The position numbers were made by a program, and so were the translations under genes. Positions 1-11,990 of a stretch of 64,000 nt of DNA are shown one piece after another; positions within the stretch are counted from its first letter, which is position 1; each line of letters starts with the position of its first letter. Source of the stretch: Xanthostigma xanthostigma (taxonomy: Eukaryota; Arthropoda; Insecta; Raphidioptera; Raphidiidae); NCBI GenBank assembly GCA_963575645.1, contig OY754465.1, positions 36,653,501-36,717,500 of the forward strand, read 5' to 3'. The notes below the pieces were generated by a model, which worked only from the letters and a program-made list of their open reading frames with translations, had not been told where the DNA came from and did no database searches.

Positions 1-345
1 AATACAATCGCAGAAATATCAAAGCATCCAATGTTTGACTTACAAGCCTGCTTCGTAGTTTATTGCCATTTGCCAACATAAGCAGCAGCAGCTGAAAACG
101 CTCGCTCAGGTTCTACCCTGGTTGGAGGAATAGACAATAGAAGTTATATTATGCTGTTTCTAAGTGATATCCACAAACTCCTCCATTTTCGAACAGGCTT
201 ATTTCACGTCTAATACTATTTGCCAACCCCGATTCATTTTGTACGTACTTCAGGATCTGGAGATTTCATATTCTTACGTATCGTACCGCGTATTTAAGGA
301 TTGTTTTTGTCGTAATGTAATAAATAATACGATGAAGGAAGGTTT
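1..345 (-). pseudogene. hAT transposase C-terminal (dimerisation) remnant
   Basis: Read on the minus strand, about positions 125-57 encode a peptide with the hAT dimerisation signature (PERAFSAAAAYVGKWQ), which ends at an in-frame stop. Positions 140-260, in another frame, give a stretch resembling the preceding hAT sequence (REISLFENGG). The family normally ends in an intact P-x-S-x-x-x-E-R-x-F-S block, so this copy is frameshifted and stopped. It runs off the window's left edge. Family membership is inferred from the motif; no terminal repeats are visible. Confidence 0.6.
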
Positions 346-392
346 TGGTTGAGGATCATAAATAAATAAGTTTTACCAATGATTCGCTAGTG

Positions 393-432
393 GCCAACGT
401 TTCGAAAAATGTATTTTCATCTTCAGGACCTC
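393..432 (-). ncRNA. Second hammerhead-like core, opposite strand
   Basis: This is the mirror copy in the left arm of the palindrome. On the minus strand CTGAAGA lies at 426-420 and GAAACGTT at 403-396, with the same flanking GGTC/GGCC pairing. The hairpin loop is longer and less perfect than in the right-arm copy. Confidence 0.3.
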
Positions 433-805
433 AAGCTGGTAAATTGTTAAAACAATATACATGATCATATTATTATGAGTCAAAACATATTATTATGAAC
501 ATCTTATTATAAAAAACCATTAAAAAATTATTAAATTTTTATAAAAATGTCACGCAGTAAAAAAAATTTATTGAAATATTTGTCTGAAAAAAGCACTTTC
601 TGTGGACAGTCCACAGAAAGTGCTTTTTGGTTATATATTTTCAGACAAATATTTCAATAAATTTTTTTACTGCGTGACATGTTCATAAAAATTTAATAAT
701 ATTTTTAATGCTTTTTTATAGTAAGATGTTCATAATAATATGTTTTAACTCATAATAATATGATCATGTATGTTGTTTTAACAATTTACCACCTTTCGAC
801 CAGCT

Positions 806-850
806 TGAGGTCCTGAAGATGAAAATAAACTTTTCGAAACGTTGGCCACT
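806..850 (+). ncRNA. Hammerhead-ribozyme-like core (Penelope-type)
   Basis: CTGAAGA (813-819) fits the CUGANGA core. It is followed by a U, a GAAAA/TTTTC stem with a TAAAC loop, then GAAAC-GTT (836-842) fitting GAAA plus an N-U-H cleavage triplet. The bases before the core (GGTC) can pair with those after the presumed cleavage site (GGCC), giving a 4-bp stem I. Stem III would be only 2 bp, as reported for Penelope-element ribozymes, which tend to act as dimers. The extra U after CUGAAGA is unusual. Activity is inferred, not shown. Confidence 0.35.
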
Positions 851-912
851 AGCGAATCGTTGGTAAAGCTTATTTATTTATGATCCTCAACCAAAACCTT
901 CCTTCATCATAA

Positions 913-3121
913 CATTCTATTGGATTAACACTACTTTAAACTGAAGTAATAAACAATATTAATAATATAATCTAGGCAAGGTATTTGTAAAGGCGCAACG
1001 GATTACGGAATGCAAGCTAGATCTGTTTGTGGCAATCCCGAAAATCCCGAGATTAGCCAAGTACAATCCCGGGATTTTCGGGACAGAAAACTCCCGGGAT
1101 TGTATTCTCTATGTATGAGAGTACGTTAAATACTGTCGCGATTTGGTCTGGTAAGCAATTTTGTTTTTACTGTAAAATGCTAATACAGACTTATTTATCA
1201 ATAAATTTTCCACCCACATGTCCTTATTTACATTTATATTAAAATTTAAAATTTTGTGAAAAACAGAAATATCAAAATATAGGTGTGAATGATTTATGAC
1301 TTGTTTGAATAAGATGTTATAATGAAACAAACAACCCACCTCAAATTTTATTAAAAACAAAGTATGTGTTCGTTTCAGAATTAAAAAAAATAATTATACA
1401 TACATCTCTGTCACATAGTCTCTTTCGATTTATCGACGTTCTACTGTAATTTCAATTCTGTGTTGTGTAGTGTATACCTCATAAGACAGAATCCCTAAGC
1501 GGACAGAATACGAGCGTGGGTAGACGATATTTGTCGACATTAATGGAGCGACAGTGCCGCTAACGATGTTCGAACGCCGGCTTCCGGGATGTTCTGACAA
1601 AACACTGTAACTGCGTACTCTATACACCTATACAACACGTGAAATATATACTAAATTACTTTATAACTACGCTGATCCTGTCGAAATTCGTCGGAATGAG
1701 GATATTAGGCAAAGTATCTTAGAAATAACAAGAAATCATTGCTATTGCTTATTAATGCTTTTACAAACTCCGGTTAAAGTCGTTCGGTAAGTCCCCGAAC
1801 AGTTTTAATGTCAGATACGCTGCTTTCACATACTCTGGTGAAATCGTAGCGCACGAAGTTCTCGCAAAGCACTAGAGCAAATATACAAATATTTTTATCT
1901 CAATGTTTCTCCGGGAAAATCAAGCGGTTTATGTCCATGCTACGTGCTGCCGGGCTAGCTCAGAGTCTAGTAACGCCCAGCCTTAACATAACTTCAAAAA
2001 AAAAATTGTTGGTTGACAATGTTGGTTATTTCGACACTCCCAGTAAATTTCATGTACTATATAGATACAAAAGTTAGTGTGGGTTTGAATTTCTGTTAGA
2101 AACAACTATACATAGTAGGTATATTAAGTGACACAGACACTATTGGTGTCAGTCGGATGATGAGATCTCGGAGTCAAGTCATAATTAAATCCCGACGTTG
2201 TACATCATCCTGACCAATGTAATTTTTGTTATATTTCTAATTACAAAATCCTATTATTGCATAAAAAAACGACAAATAAATTACTTTATTAAGCAGAAAA
2301 AAGCATAAAAAAACAGTGCTGATAATTTAGCGGTTCAGAGACCGCCAATTCCGTAAATGACGTCAAAAGTCTGCGATACTGTGTATCCATAGCTGCATAA
2401 TATATAATGCATAATCTTAGATAAGATAAGATTTTTATTGTCACATTATAAAAGTAAGTTACAATTTTACATCTTTTTATCTACTGCTTCTTTATTAATT
2501 ACCCAGTGGAAGAATAAGCTTAATGCTAACATGAATGTTGTTTATTAGTTGTCTTATGCGTTACCATTCATATTTTTTTTTGTATATAGGAAAAAGTTTT
2601 AAAAAAAATCTAATGCCTCTCTTTATCAATGTAAATCTGTATATGTAACTTATATTTAGTTCAAATATTATTTTTTGAAATCTTTATTGCGATTGATTAA
2701 ACTCTAAATAGTTTTTTCTTTTTAAATTTTTGCTGAATAATAAATATTACAAAAATGAAATAAATAGGTACGCGCGAAATATAAAATATCGAAACGCAAT
2801 GCTATTGATTAGACCGTAGTATGACGTCAAATGCCATGTAAACATAACTATTCCTATGGTTGCCATAGAATAATTGTCTCTTTTAACGCGCTTTTATTAG
2901 CTTGGCCTGTAAGTATGTATGTAAAGGAATCTTTCAGCGTAATTTGCACCAATTTCAAGAAGTCTGATTAACTTGAAAATTTGTACACGTGTCAAGGGTC
3001 AATAACAATACAACTATTTCATAAAAATAAATTTGAATTTAAAAATTTTGTAAAAATTTGAATTTGAAAATTTTGAAAAAAATTAATTTTCATGTCGTTT
3101 TGAGACTAAAAATTAAAAAAA
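913..3121. other. AT-rich, no gene recognised
   Basis: A small inverted pair built on AATCCCGGGATT-type sequence lies at about 1027-1107. A GC-richer patch at 1430-1630 (minus frame open for 65 codons) has no recognisable domain. The rest is low-complexity AT sequence. Confidence 0.5.
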
Positions 3122-3410
3122 TAAATTATAGTTTAAAAAAACTAAAAAACACGCTTTAATAGCAAACCGAACTAGAAAGTAGAAAATAATTATTAACAAA
3201 ATAATTCAATTATAGTAAAAAAGCGTGGGTTACTATATTTTCATTATAACTCTAATTTTATAAAAAGCTACCAATGAAATAATTGTAACAAGCACATATC
3301 AAGCACACCACGCTTTTTTTTAATATAATTAAATTATTTTGTTAATAATTATTTTCTACTTTTTAGTTCGGTTTGCTATTAAAGCGTGTTTTTTTAAACT
3401 ATAATTTATT
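3122..3410. repeat. Inverted repeat, arms about 105 bp
   Basis: 3122-3229 and 3307-3410 are reverse complements with few mismatches, separated by about 77 bp. MITE-like, but no target-site duplication was identified. Confidence 0.8.
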
Positions 3411-3802
3411 CGATACAAATTTATTTAAACAAAATTATTAACATGGCCTATGACGTTTGAATAATCAAAATATAATAATAATAATATACATATTTATTGA
3501 AGAAATTATTTTATAAAAATCTACAAAAGAGTATATGGATTCACTCTAAAAGACTTGTTTTCAATTCTGCCCATGTCTAAGCTAGCGAATACATTAATAA
3601 AAGCGAAAACGATCACAGCTGTATTGAATACTGAATCTTACAAAATTTTTAATAAATTTAGATGAACTATTACGTTGTGGATTTGAGATATCATACTGAA
3701 TTTATGAAAAAAATTTTGATTGAAAAATATCATTAAGAAGTTTCGGTCCAAAATAAGAAAATTACTTTTGAAACTTCGATGAGCTGTGTTGAGAAAATGT
3801 CA

Positions 3803-4198
3803 AACCCACCAAAAACATTCTGTAAAAAACTAGCCAAGTCTCGATGGAGCTGCTTGTTTATCTCTAAAAAGTAATGAAATCTAGACAAAGTCGTGCCGAG
3901 TCTAAGGTTCCTTACTGCGATTTCTTTATTATTATAGTAAATGTTGTGTGACTTGGCCGTTGAAGGGTACACAAGGGTACAAAACCAGGTGCTCCATGAC
4001 ACCATTGCACCAATCTGTCGCCAGAACCGGTAGAAGAACCGGCCAAGTCACACAACATTTACTATAATAATAAGGAAATCATCGCAGTAAGGAACCTTAG
4101 ACTTGGCACGACTTTGTCTAGATTTCATTACTTTTTAGAGATAAACAAGCAGCTCCATCGAGACTTGGCTAGTTTTTTACAGAATGTTTTTGGTGGGA
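3803..4198. repeat. Inverted repeat, arms about 158 bp
   Basis: The arms 3803-3961 and 4041-4198 are nearly identical in inverted orientation, around a GC-richer 79-bp spacer. The open frame across the left arm is not a gene. Confidence 0.85.
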
Positions 4199-4951
4199 TT
4201 TCACTTCTTTTTGTAGAAATGTGGGCATATTGATTTATTTTATTAGATTTTCTTATTTGACACTTTTTTTTTCTTTTTAGGAGTAGTTTTTTTATTATTA
4301 CAAATCTTTCTTTTCTTTATATGTGTGTAAACCTTGAAAGTGTGCAATTCAGACAGAGAATAGTTCCTTATCTCTATGGTAACTAATGATACAAAACAAT
4401 GCTGATTTGAGTAAACAAATATCTGGTTTTCTGGAATTTCTGCCGCACTCTCTCTCTCTCTCTCTCTCAACTGAGGACATTTTCATAATCTTCGATTATC
4501 CTAGTTTTTATAGTTTTCCCTTTATGTGGCCATTAAACCCTAACTCTGTACCAAATTTCAGCTCTCTGAGTTTATGGGAAGTACTAGTTCTATTTTGATG
4601 ATCATGAGTGAGTGAGTGTATGAATGAGTGTCATAAATGCGAAACTTTGCTTTCGCTTAACTTCGGAACTAAATGACCTACAGACTTGAAATTTTGGATT
4701 TTAAGTATGTGATTATAGCTAACTGGATGACGAAAATTTCTGCGTTCTGGTCTTATCCAGAGGTTCTCAAACAGGGGCCTGAAAATGCGGCGAAATGGTT
4801 CCAGTAACTGAGTAAAGGATGGTACGGCAGTGTTTGCTTCGCGCTCGACTTGGCGGGGGCACTGCCGTGCCCCCAGATAATGAATGACGGGTGATATAGG
4901 GATTTTGAACGGTTTGTGGCTTATTTAAGAGATATTGAGACTCTTAGATTT
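4199..4951. other. Intergenic; (CT)n tract and dispersed-repeat fragment
   Basis: A CT microsatellite lies at 4446-4468. Positions 4340-4440 match the 126-bp tandem unit at 11.7-12.0 kb. About 4600-4900 (GAGTGAGTG start, GC-rich 'gggggcactgccgtgccccc'-type end) looks like a dispersed Helitron-like or SINE-like fragment, not assigned. Confidence 0.4.
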
Positions 4952-5900
4952 TTATATTTTCAGAAGAAAGTTACAAACTTGGGGCAAACCTCTGCGATAC
5001 ATATCAAATAAATTATGCTGCACAATGACAGGTAGAATGTTATGATTTTGAAAAGGAATATTGTATATGAATCTAATACAAGCATTTTGCAACCTTTGTA
5101 ACTTACTTCGGGTATTAAAATCTAACGAGTTCAAATATGCAACATCTCCATAATCAACTATTGGCAGTATTAATGTGTTTACCAGTTTAGATTTAGTTTC
5201 AGTGGACATAAAACGAATCAATTTATATAAAGATTTTAATGATGAGTATTTGAAAAGAATTCCGTGGCATAAGGATCGAAAATGAAGCAATACTGAGATT
5301 TTTTTTAAACTTTAAAAAAAATCTCAGTATTGCTTCATTTTCGATCCTTATGCCACGGAATTCTTTCCAAATACTCATCATTAACTTCAATGGATCACAG
5401 TTACTCTATTTATTGAATAGAGTCAATCTTCATAAAGATTTTAAATGATAAAAGCCTTGTCAAAATTTAAATGCCACATGCTCGGCAAAGCTCAGATACA
5501 GTCGAATGGTTATGGCCAGATTTTTAGCTGCAAATGTGACAGTGGGAATTTTGTCATTATTTATGAATATAGTTCCACTTGCATATTTGAAATGTATCTA
5601 ATGACGTATGAACTTCCTATATATAAATTAACCATTGATTTACTATGGTATTTAGACATAAAGCGTGGTCGCTGCTATATTTGCTGATTGATTTTAAATC
5701 TTCTTAGTAGCAGAACAGCGTTGCTACTGTCCGAAAGAGGGAAGGGCATATACATTCGTGTGCCATCTGCGTATTGTCGAACAGTGGCAAAATTCACATG
5801 ATCATAAAAGTCAAAAATATACTAAATAAATAGCAAAGGTCCAATTATGGATCCTTGTGGAACTCCTTTTGCGATTTTAGAAAAAGTCATAGTATCCGTG
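4952..5900 (-). pseudogene. LINE reverse transcriptase remnant (jockey/CR1-like)
   Basis: On the minus strand, 5895-5860 encodes a block like GVPQGSIIGPLLF, and further down a YADG block corresponds to the catalytic YADD with the last Asp lost. 5290-4952 encodes the post-RT region (LVNTLILPIVDYGDVAY, then LQRLQNACIRFIYNIP). Stops and frameshifts separate the parts, and an inverted repeat (5234-5387) interrupts the element. It is non-functional. Confidence 0.75.
5234..5387. repeat. Palindrome inside the LINE remnant
   Basis: 5234-5305 is the reverse complement of 5312-5387 and the centre lies near 5310. Just after it, 5381-5430 shares about 50 bp with 20651-20697 inside the Harbinger-like element. 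Confidence 0.85.
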
Positions 5901-6288
5901 CTATCTTCCCCAATTTTGTATGAAAATAATTGATTTTAAATATTTTCAAAAATTGTGCACATATGTATGTACCCTATTCTCAATATCCTAGATAAGAGTC
6001 CGCGGATCCCCTTGAATACACTCACGGATCCCCTTTTACAAAATGTTGTATTAGCAGATTTAATTTTTTGTCGACGGGGTTTGGCACCGCGACCAGTGTT
6101 TTTATTTATTTGCGTTACAAACTTTTTAGAATAAAGTGCAGTTATAAAATAGAGACTACACTGCTTTATGTTCCCTAAACGCCTAGAACCATGATTAACG
6201 ACGTAATGCAATGGTTCAGATCGAAGCCGTTATCGTAAAATATGCAAGTTCCGTAAAAGGCACAAGCATGCGCCTGTATTTATTCTGC
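5901..6288. other. No gene recognised
   Basis: AT-rich sequence with short open frames only; nothing recognisable. Confidence 0.5.
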
Positions 6289-6822
6289 TTTAGAAGTTGT
6301 GTGTATGCGTTTAAAGTGTTCATAAAACCCCAAAAAGAACTCTAAATGGTTGTATCTTCAAAACTAAGAGACTTTTGATTGCGTATTCCCAAACATTTGA
6401 ACACGAATTACAATTTTGAATCAACGCAATACTTAATTTGTAAAAAAAAAAACAATTTTCTATTCTATCCCGTTTACGAGCTAATCTATAAAGCCTCGGA
6501 CAGAGAGAGTTCCCACAATGTCAACAATATTTAAACTATTTGGGTACGAAACTTGTACGAAAATTGTTTCGTACCCAAATAGTTTAAATATTGTTGACGT
6601 TGTGGGAACTCTCTCTGTTCGAGGCTTTATATATTAGCTCGTAAACGGGATAGAATAGAAAATTGATTTTTTTTACAAATTAAGTATTGCGTTGATTCAA
6701 AATTGTAATTCGTGTAATGTTTGGGAATACGCAATCAAAAGTCTCTTAGTTTTGAAGATACAACCATTTAAGAGTTCTTTTTGGGGTTTTATGGACACTT
6801 TAAAAGCATACACAACTTCTAA
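6289..6822. repeat. Near-perfect palindrome, arms about 265 bp
   Basis: The left arm 6289-6552 mirrors 6560-6822 with only a few mismatches. The outer ends (TTTAGAAGTTGTG / CACAACTTCTAAA) are matched. The central spacer is a few bases. Confidence 0.9.
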
Positions 6823-7024
6823 AGGCAAACTTAATTTTCTCTTCGGTGTTGCACGGTGAAAATCGTTCTAATTAATATTTTGTACGTTTCTGTAGAAAAT
6901 GATTAATGATTATACATAAATTTAATCGAATAAACATTTTCGACACACTTTTGTAAGGTCTATAATTTAAAACTATAAGACGGATTCAATGCAATGTGAT
7001 CACGTTTTTCATGCTCTAAGTTAA

Positions 7025-7899
7025 TAGGCGAGGAGCCAGCAATCCTGAAAGCTCCGTGATTAAGGATAATACAAATTTTAATGAAAATTGAAAGTTTACA
7101 CTTACGCTTGGCAATTTATATTCGAATTAAATACATAATTAGCCATAATATCACACCAAACACAGAGCTCTATAAATTGCACACCTTCAATTGATTTTAC
7201 AACCCCTTTGTTGCCCATCCACTCTCACACCCACCGCTGAACAGCTGCCAGACGCCCGGATTAATTAATAATGATGGTGTGGCACGCTAACTAGTGGGAT
7301 TTCGTTGCTCTATAAATTGCAAACCTATTTCCGTAGCTAGCTCTCCGTCTATTCGGAGTAATGTATTTTTTCTTCATACCTCGATCGAAAGTTTGACATT
7401 TACTCCCTGTTATTTATTATATTAAATGACAGCGGTAACCCTAGTTACGAGTATAAATACGCATGAGAAACTTTTTTCTCCCGCCGTTCTCACTAGGAGT
7501 AAATGTCAATCTTTCGTCCCTGCTGACGAAAGTACGTACTTTCGAGCGGATATGAAGAAAAATCGTATACACCACACGGGCCTTAAAAGTTGAAATCTCG
7601 GCCCTGCGCGTCATGATCCCTCGGTTTCGTCTCGGGCTCATGACGCGCAGGGTCGAAAATTCAACTTTAGGCCCTTGTGATGTAATATACTATTTCTACC
7701 TCTGGTTTCTTCCTTAAATTTTGAGTTTTATATAGATTAATATAGGAAAAAGGAAATGTAGCGAAATTTTAATTTTCGACTAATAAAATCCACGCCGACC
7801 AAGCGCATCTTATTCGTCTAAGTGTAAACTTTCAATTTTCATTAAAAATAGTATATTATCCTTAATCACGGAGCTTTCAGGATTGCTGGCTCCGGACTA
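7025..7899. mobile_element. Non-autonomous TIR element, TAA target duplication
   Basis: The ends read TAGGCGAGGAGCCAGC and, inverted, TAGTCCGGAGCCAGC, with about 80 bp of inverted terminal match (7032-7112 against 7815-7893). TAA stands directly outside both ends (7022-7024 and 7900-7902). Internal smaller inversions occur at 7376-7525 and 7560-7690. A 3-bp TWA-type duplication is typical of PIF/Harbinger; the end sequence resembles the element at 16478-17913. It has no coding capacity. Confidence 0.7.
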
Positions 7900-8118
7900 T
7901 AAGGAGACATTAATCCCAGACCCACCAGATCTACGTCATTTCAGTACTACTGCTAAGATTTGATCAGTATATGTAAAATATTTAATTAAAAATGTATGCC
8001 AATTTGCTAGCTTGAAGTGGGGGCCTTTTAAAAATAAATGCTTCCAAAAGTTTATAAAACACGCGTTTACCTACGTACGCAATAGTATTATGCATGCATA
8101 TGAGGGCGAGTGTGATCA

Positions 8119-8480
8119 ATGGATGATTTTTTTAATCGCTTTGTCATATTCAGAAATATTTTGGGAAGTACTCAACTCATAGTAGGTTCACTGAATAGTT
8201 ATCAAACACGTTATAACAACTTGCTGTTACTCCCTAAACGGAACCTATGTCTGTATTGCAATAGCCCAGAATATTCAGCTTTAAAATTTCACAACAATCT
8301 TTCTACTGATTTTGTAAAGACATTATTTTACCTATACTTTTTAGTTCGTTTTATAAACAAGGCATATTATTTTTCTTTCTTTTATTATATTCTTGTATTG
8401 TCAATTGTCATCTAATTCTGAGTTATGTTAAAAATTTCAAGTCTCTATCTCATCAGGAAGTTAGTTTAAAATCAATTACA
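8119..8480 (+). pseudogene. LINE C-terminal fragment
   Basis: Translation of 8188-8300 gives a pattern (SYQTRYNNLLLLPK, then LYCNSPEYSALKFHNNL) typical of the C-terminal tail of CR1/jockey-type LINE polyproteins. The first half of the open frame and the AT-rich tail are not informative. It is 5'-truncated. Confidence 0.5.
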
Positions 8481-8980
8481 AAATTCCACCCGGACAGATA
8501 TACAAAAAAGCAAGTTAATAAAAACGTGGTAAAACGGCAGATTCTCACTTCTTGTTACGCCATGTAAGTACCACCTTGCCATATTATGTGTTTCCGACTT
8601 GTTTTTTTAAAGGTTCCGTTTGCGTCATTGAAATTTATAATATGCTATTATAATTGGTTTTCGTTTTTATCAGATATAGGTACGTATTTACAATTAGTTT
8701 TAGTCCTGATTAAGCGATTAAAAAAAACAATTAAAACAATATTCAATTTATTTTTTAATGTGTACAAAATGACTGTGAAATTGTCCTGACGACGCTACCA
8801 AATAATATGGTACCTACTTGCATGGCACTTTTTTTATGCAGAACGAAAATATGCGCCAATATTAAAATAAACCGTCTGAGAAACATTGGACAATTCGTTT
8901 AAGGGCTCGAGAAGAAGAGTTCGGGCAACTAAATGTTACCGGATTATCTAGCACAGCAGCACCAGATGGCGTAGTATATT
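8481..8980. other. No gene recognised
   Basis: AT-rich sequence. A 67-codon open frame at 8586-8789 has no domain and is probably chance. Confidence 0.5.
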
Positions 8981-9198
8981 CAGTACCGGATTAACCTATA
9001 AGAGTATAAGCATAGATAAACGTATTATACTTAGGAAGATTCGTAACCTAGTTAACCAAAATGAGACCACTTTTATATAGTAAACCTCTTACGTTTCATA
9101 CCCCTGGCCCACAAACTGAATGTTGTTTTGTGCTTCCACCTACATTATGGTTAAACTAAAAGTTCAGATAATCATAAAGCTACCTCTATACTGATCCT

Positions 9199-10240
9199 AA
9201 TTACGCGCTCAATGGTTTATAAATTGTTAAAAACCATCAATGTTTTTTTTTTTATTTTTGACGTAGGTATGTGATAATTTTAGTTTTCCGTGACGACAGT
9301 TCCGTTTGTTTCAAATCATAGAAACGCCGCGTAAACAACGGCACAAATAAATTTCTAAAATAAATAAAAAAACCAAATGTAATTCAAATTTTTTGAATTT
9401 TCAAATTTTATTTTGAATAGTCGTGGTAACGTTTTTTTAGTCTGTTTCACATTTTAATCAAAATCATGAATACGAATTCATTTTAATTAATAATTTAAGA
9501 CAATTTATTATTCATCAAGGATCATTTCAACTTTACAAATAGGTACTGACATATTTTGTCAATAGAAATAAAATAAAATTTCTACTAACGTGTGCAGTGA
9601 CGTGTATAATGGCTAGTAATAAACATTTTGATATTTGAATCTTTGATTAACATCTGATTAGTACTCTTCAATAAATAAATTATCGACCAATTTTTCAGAC
9701 AATTATATTGACAAAAATATATAATTATAATTCAATAAATTTATTGAATTATAATTATATATTTTTGTCAATATAGGTAATTGTATGAAAAATTGGTCGA
9801 TAATTTATTATAATTTATTATTATTATTATTTATTATAATTATAATTTATTATTATTTATATAATAAAATTGTCAGAAAAATTGATCCCAATTACTCGCT
9901 CAATGGTTTATAAATTGTTAAAAACCATCAATTTTATTTTTTTTTTTGACGTTATGTGATAAATGATAATTTACAGTTTTCCGTGACGACAGTTCCCAGT
10001 TTGTTTCAAACCATAGAAACGCCACGTAAACAACGGCACTTAAATTTCTAAATAAATGTAAAAACCAAATATAATTCAAAATTTTTGAATTTTCAAATTT
10101 GATTTTGAATAGTCGTGGTAACGTTTTTTTAGTCTGTTTCACAGTTTAATCAAAATCATGGATACGAATTCATTTTAATAATTTAAAAAAATTCATTATT
10201 CGTCAAAGATCTTTTCAACTTTAAGACATATTAAAGGTAA
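9199..10240. repeat. Direct duplication of about 345 bp
   Basis: 9199-9540 and 9890-10240 align over their whole length in the same orientation with about ten percent differences and small indels. Both begin with a match around 'cgctcaatggtttataaattg'-type sequence. The copies bracket the 9675-9809 palindrome. Confidence 0.8.
9675..9809. repeat. Palindrome, arms about 65 bp
   Basis: The left arm (ATTATCGACCAATTTTTC ...) mirrors the right arm ending GAAAAATTGGTCGATAAT, and the centre lies at about 9742. Confidence 0.85.
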
Positions 10241-10321
10241 TCTGTAAAAACTTAATCCCGGTGAATTTCGTCTACAATTTTTACAGTTAACGTAACTGCA
10301 CGAATTACTAACACAAGCCAT
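10196..10321 (-). pseudogene. THAP-domain N-terminal fragment
   Basis: A 41-codon frame starting at ATG 10321 reads MACVSNSCSYVNCKNC and then a GLSFYRLP block. It matches the start of a THAP zinc finger (C2 of C2CH, then the SFHRFP-like block). The frame ends soon after, before the AVPTF-type motif and the C-terminal Cys/His, so it is truncated. It sits inside a TIR element, which suggests a transposase remnant rather than a host gene. Confidence 0.6.
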
Positions 10322-11730
10322 TATTGAAAAATTCTCGGAAATGAAATAAGAAATAATTTTTTGACACAATTTATGAACGTACCGACAGAATTTTTTCAAA
10401 TCATACATAAGGCTGTTTATATTTTAAAACCATGAATACGAATTTAAAAAAAAATAGTCGAACATTCTCTTTATTATATTTCTGGACTATAGATACCAAA
10501 AAAATATCATCTCTGAAAAATCTTTAAAAAAAAATTCAACTGTCAGGCCGTTAAATAATTAATCATATATTTTTTCACCTACGGATTTTAACAAATTTAT
10601 AACATGTAATACAGGGTGCATTTTTCGTCCACTTTGGTTATGTATTCTACTCTACAATTGTGAATGACATATTATTTTGTAGCATCGAAGATCATGTCAA
10701 TTATTTTATTAGGAGAAGTACAGTGTCGGTATAAGCATCTAATTAATTAAGATAATAAAAATAATTTAAAATGAAATACATAATCTTATTTCTTGAATTT
10801 ATATTTTTGTTCGGATTTTTTTGACTCAACATCAGAACTTTGTTTAAAAATAAAATTTTAATTAAAGTTATTCATTTACTTAATGTCACCGCGGGATATT
10901 GTACAATACAGTTGAATGACGGAAGAGGATCTTTGAAGAACAAATGTAATTATGATGCTGGTCACTAGAGGACCAAATTGCCAGCACAATTCACTACGGA
11001 AAACATAATATGTAGTTATGATGCTAGTCACCAGACGGCCGAACCATTATCAGCACAATTCACTATGGAAACTCTACATATTCTACACTCGCAGATTAAA
11101 AAAATTTAGCTTATGATGCTCGTCAATAGGTGGCCACCTAGCGGCGAGCATCATAAGTGGTCTCATTTTGGTTAACTAGGATACTTATCTTCCTAAGTAT
11201 AATACGTTTATCTATGCTATAAGCAAATTAAGCAATTGCTTAGGGCATCACGTCTCAGGGGGGGCACTCAGTACCATTCAGAAATGAAAAGTATCTCACT
11301 ATACCGTGTCAACAATTTTTTTTCTTTTAGTCGTGTTCTTAAAAATTTTATTTACTGATATAAAACTGTCTTTAGAAGTATAAAAGTTAAAAATAAATAA
11401 TAATTTATTTTTGAAAATGAAAACGAAAAAAACATTTTTTCAATTAGTTCAATTTTTCTAATTTTAAACTTTTGAAACTTTTTTCTATTAATTGTATAAA
11501 AGGTCCAATTTTATAGACAGCCAAATTTTCAATGGGAGCATTGATTGTAAAATTCAATTTTTTTTTAAATCTATGTTTTTTAACTTTCTTCCATCAATTT
11601 GAATTTTTTTATAAACTGAACATTTTAGAGATGGGGCCCATAGGGCATCAAGGAGTCTTAATCCGGCACTGAGTATAATATTGGCTCTATGTTCCCATCG
11701 GTAGTGACAGGAGCATAGAGATATTACAAT

Positions 11731-11990
11731 AGAGTACGCGAGATAGCAGTGAAAGTGTCTGCAATTAAGAGAGAGAACAGTTCCTCATCTCTATGGTAAC
11801 TTATGATACAAAACAATGCTGATTTGAGTAAACAAATTTCTGGTTTTCTACAGCGCAGAGTACGCGAGAGAGCAGTGAAAGTGTCTGCAATTAAGAGAGA
11901 GAACAGTTCCCTATCTTTATGGTAACTAATAATGCAAAACAATGCTGATTTGAGTAAACAAATTTCTGGTTTTCTGTAGCGTTTTCTCTC
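11731..11990. repeat. 126-bp tandem duplication (two copies)
   Basis: 11731-11856 and 11857-11985 are near-identical (agagtacgcgag..., ctggttttct). A diverged single copy lies at 4340-4440. The peptide repeat read from it is not a gene. Confidence 0.8.

Larger units (their letters stand above)
331..912. repeat. Near-perfect palindrome, arms about 280 bp
   Basis: The left arm (331-606) is the reverse complement of the right arm (608-912) with scattered mismatches, and the centre lies near 607 with almost no spacer. Each arm contains the same hammerhead-like core (CTGAAGA, hairpin, GAAACGTT). The arms differ at several bases, so this is not simply a copy artefact. Confidence 0.9.
8998..11225. 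mobile_element. TIR element with THAP remnant, inserted in the hAT element
   Basis: 9003-9075 and 11150-11222 form an inverted terminal pair of about 72 bp (AGCATAGATAAACGTATTAT core). It contains a direct duplication (9199-9540 and 9890-10240), a palindrome (9675-9809) and a THAP-like exon (10196-10321, minus). THAP domains occur at the N terminus of P-element transposases, so a P-like origin is possible, but the target duplication could not be fixed. Confidence 0.55.
8981..11671. mobile_element. hAT-like non-autonomous element, 8-bp TSD, interrupted
   Basis: The ends are CAGTACCGGATTA (8981) and TAATCCGGCACTG (to 11671). The flanking 8-mers AGTATATT (8973-8980) and AGTATAAT (11672-11679) differ at one base. 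CAGTG-type ends with an 8-bp duplication are diagnostic of hAT. Most of the interior is a second TIR element that inserted near the 5' end; its own sequence resumes at about 11226 (gcatcacgtctcaggggggg...). Confidence 0.65.

Noticed and set aside
331-912. Palindromes dismissed as assembly or amplification artefacts
   Set aside because: Arms differ by several substitutions and indels, and some carry later insertions in one arm only, so they are old. Read-level confirmation is still not possible here.
1430-1627. A GC-richer open frame considered as an LTR or an exon
   Set aside because: No primer-binding site, matching second LTR, domain or splice context could be identified.
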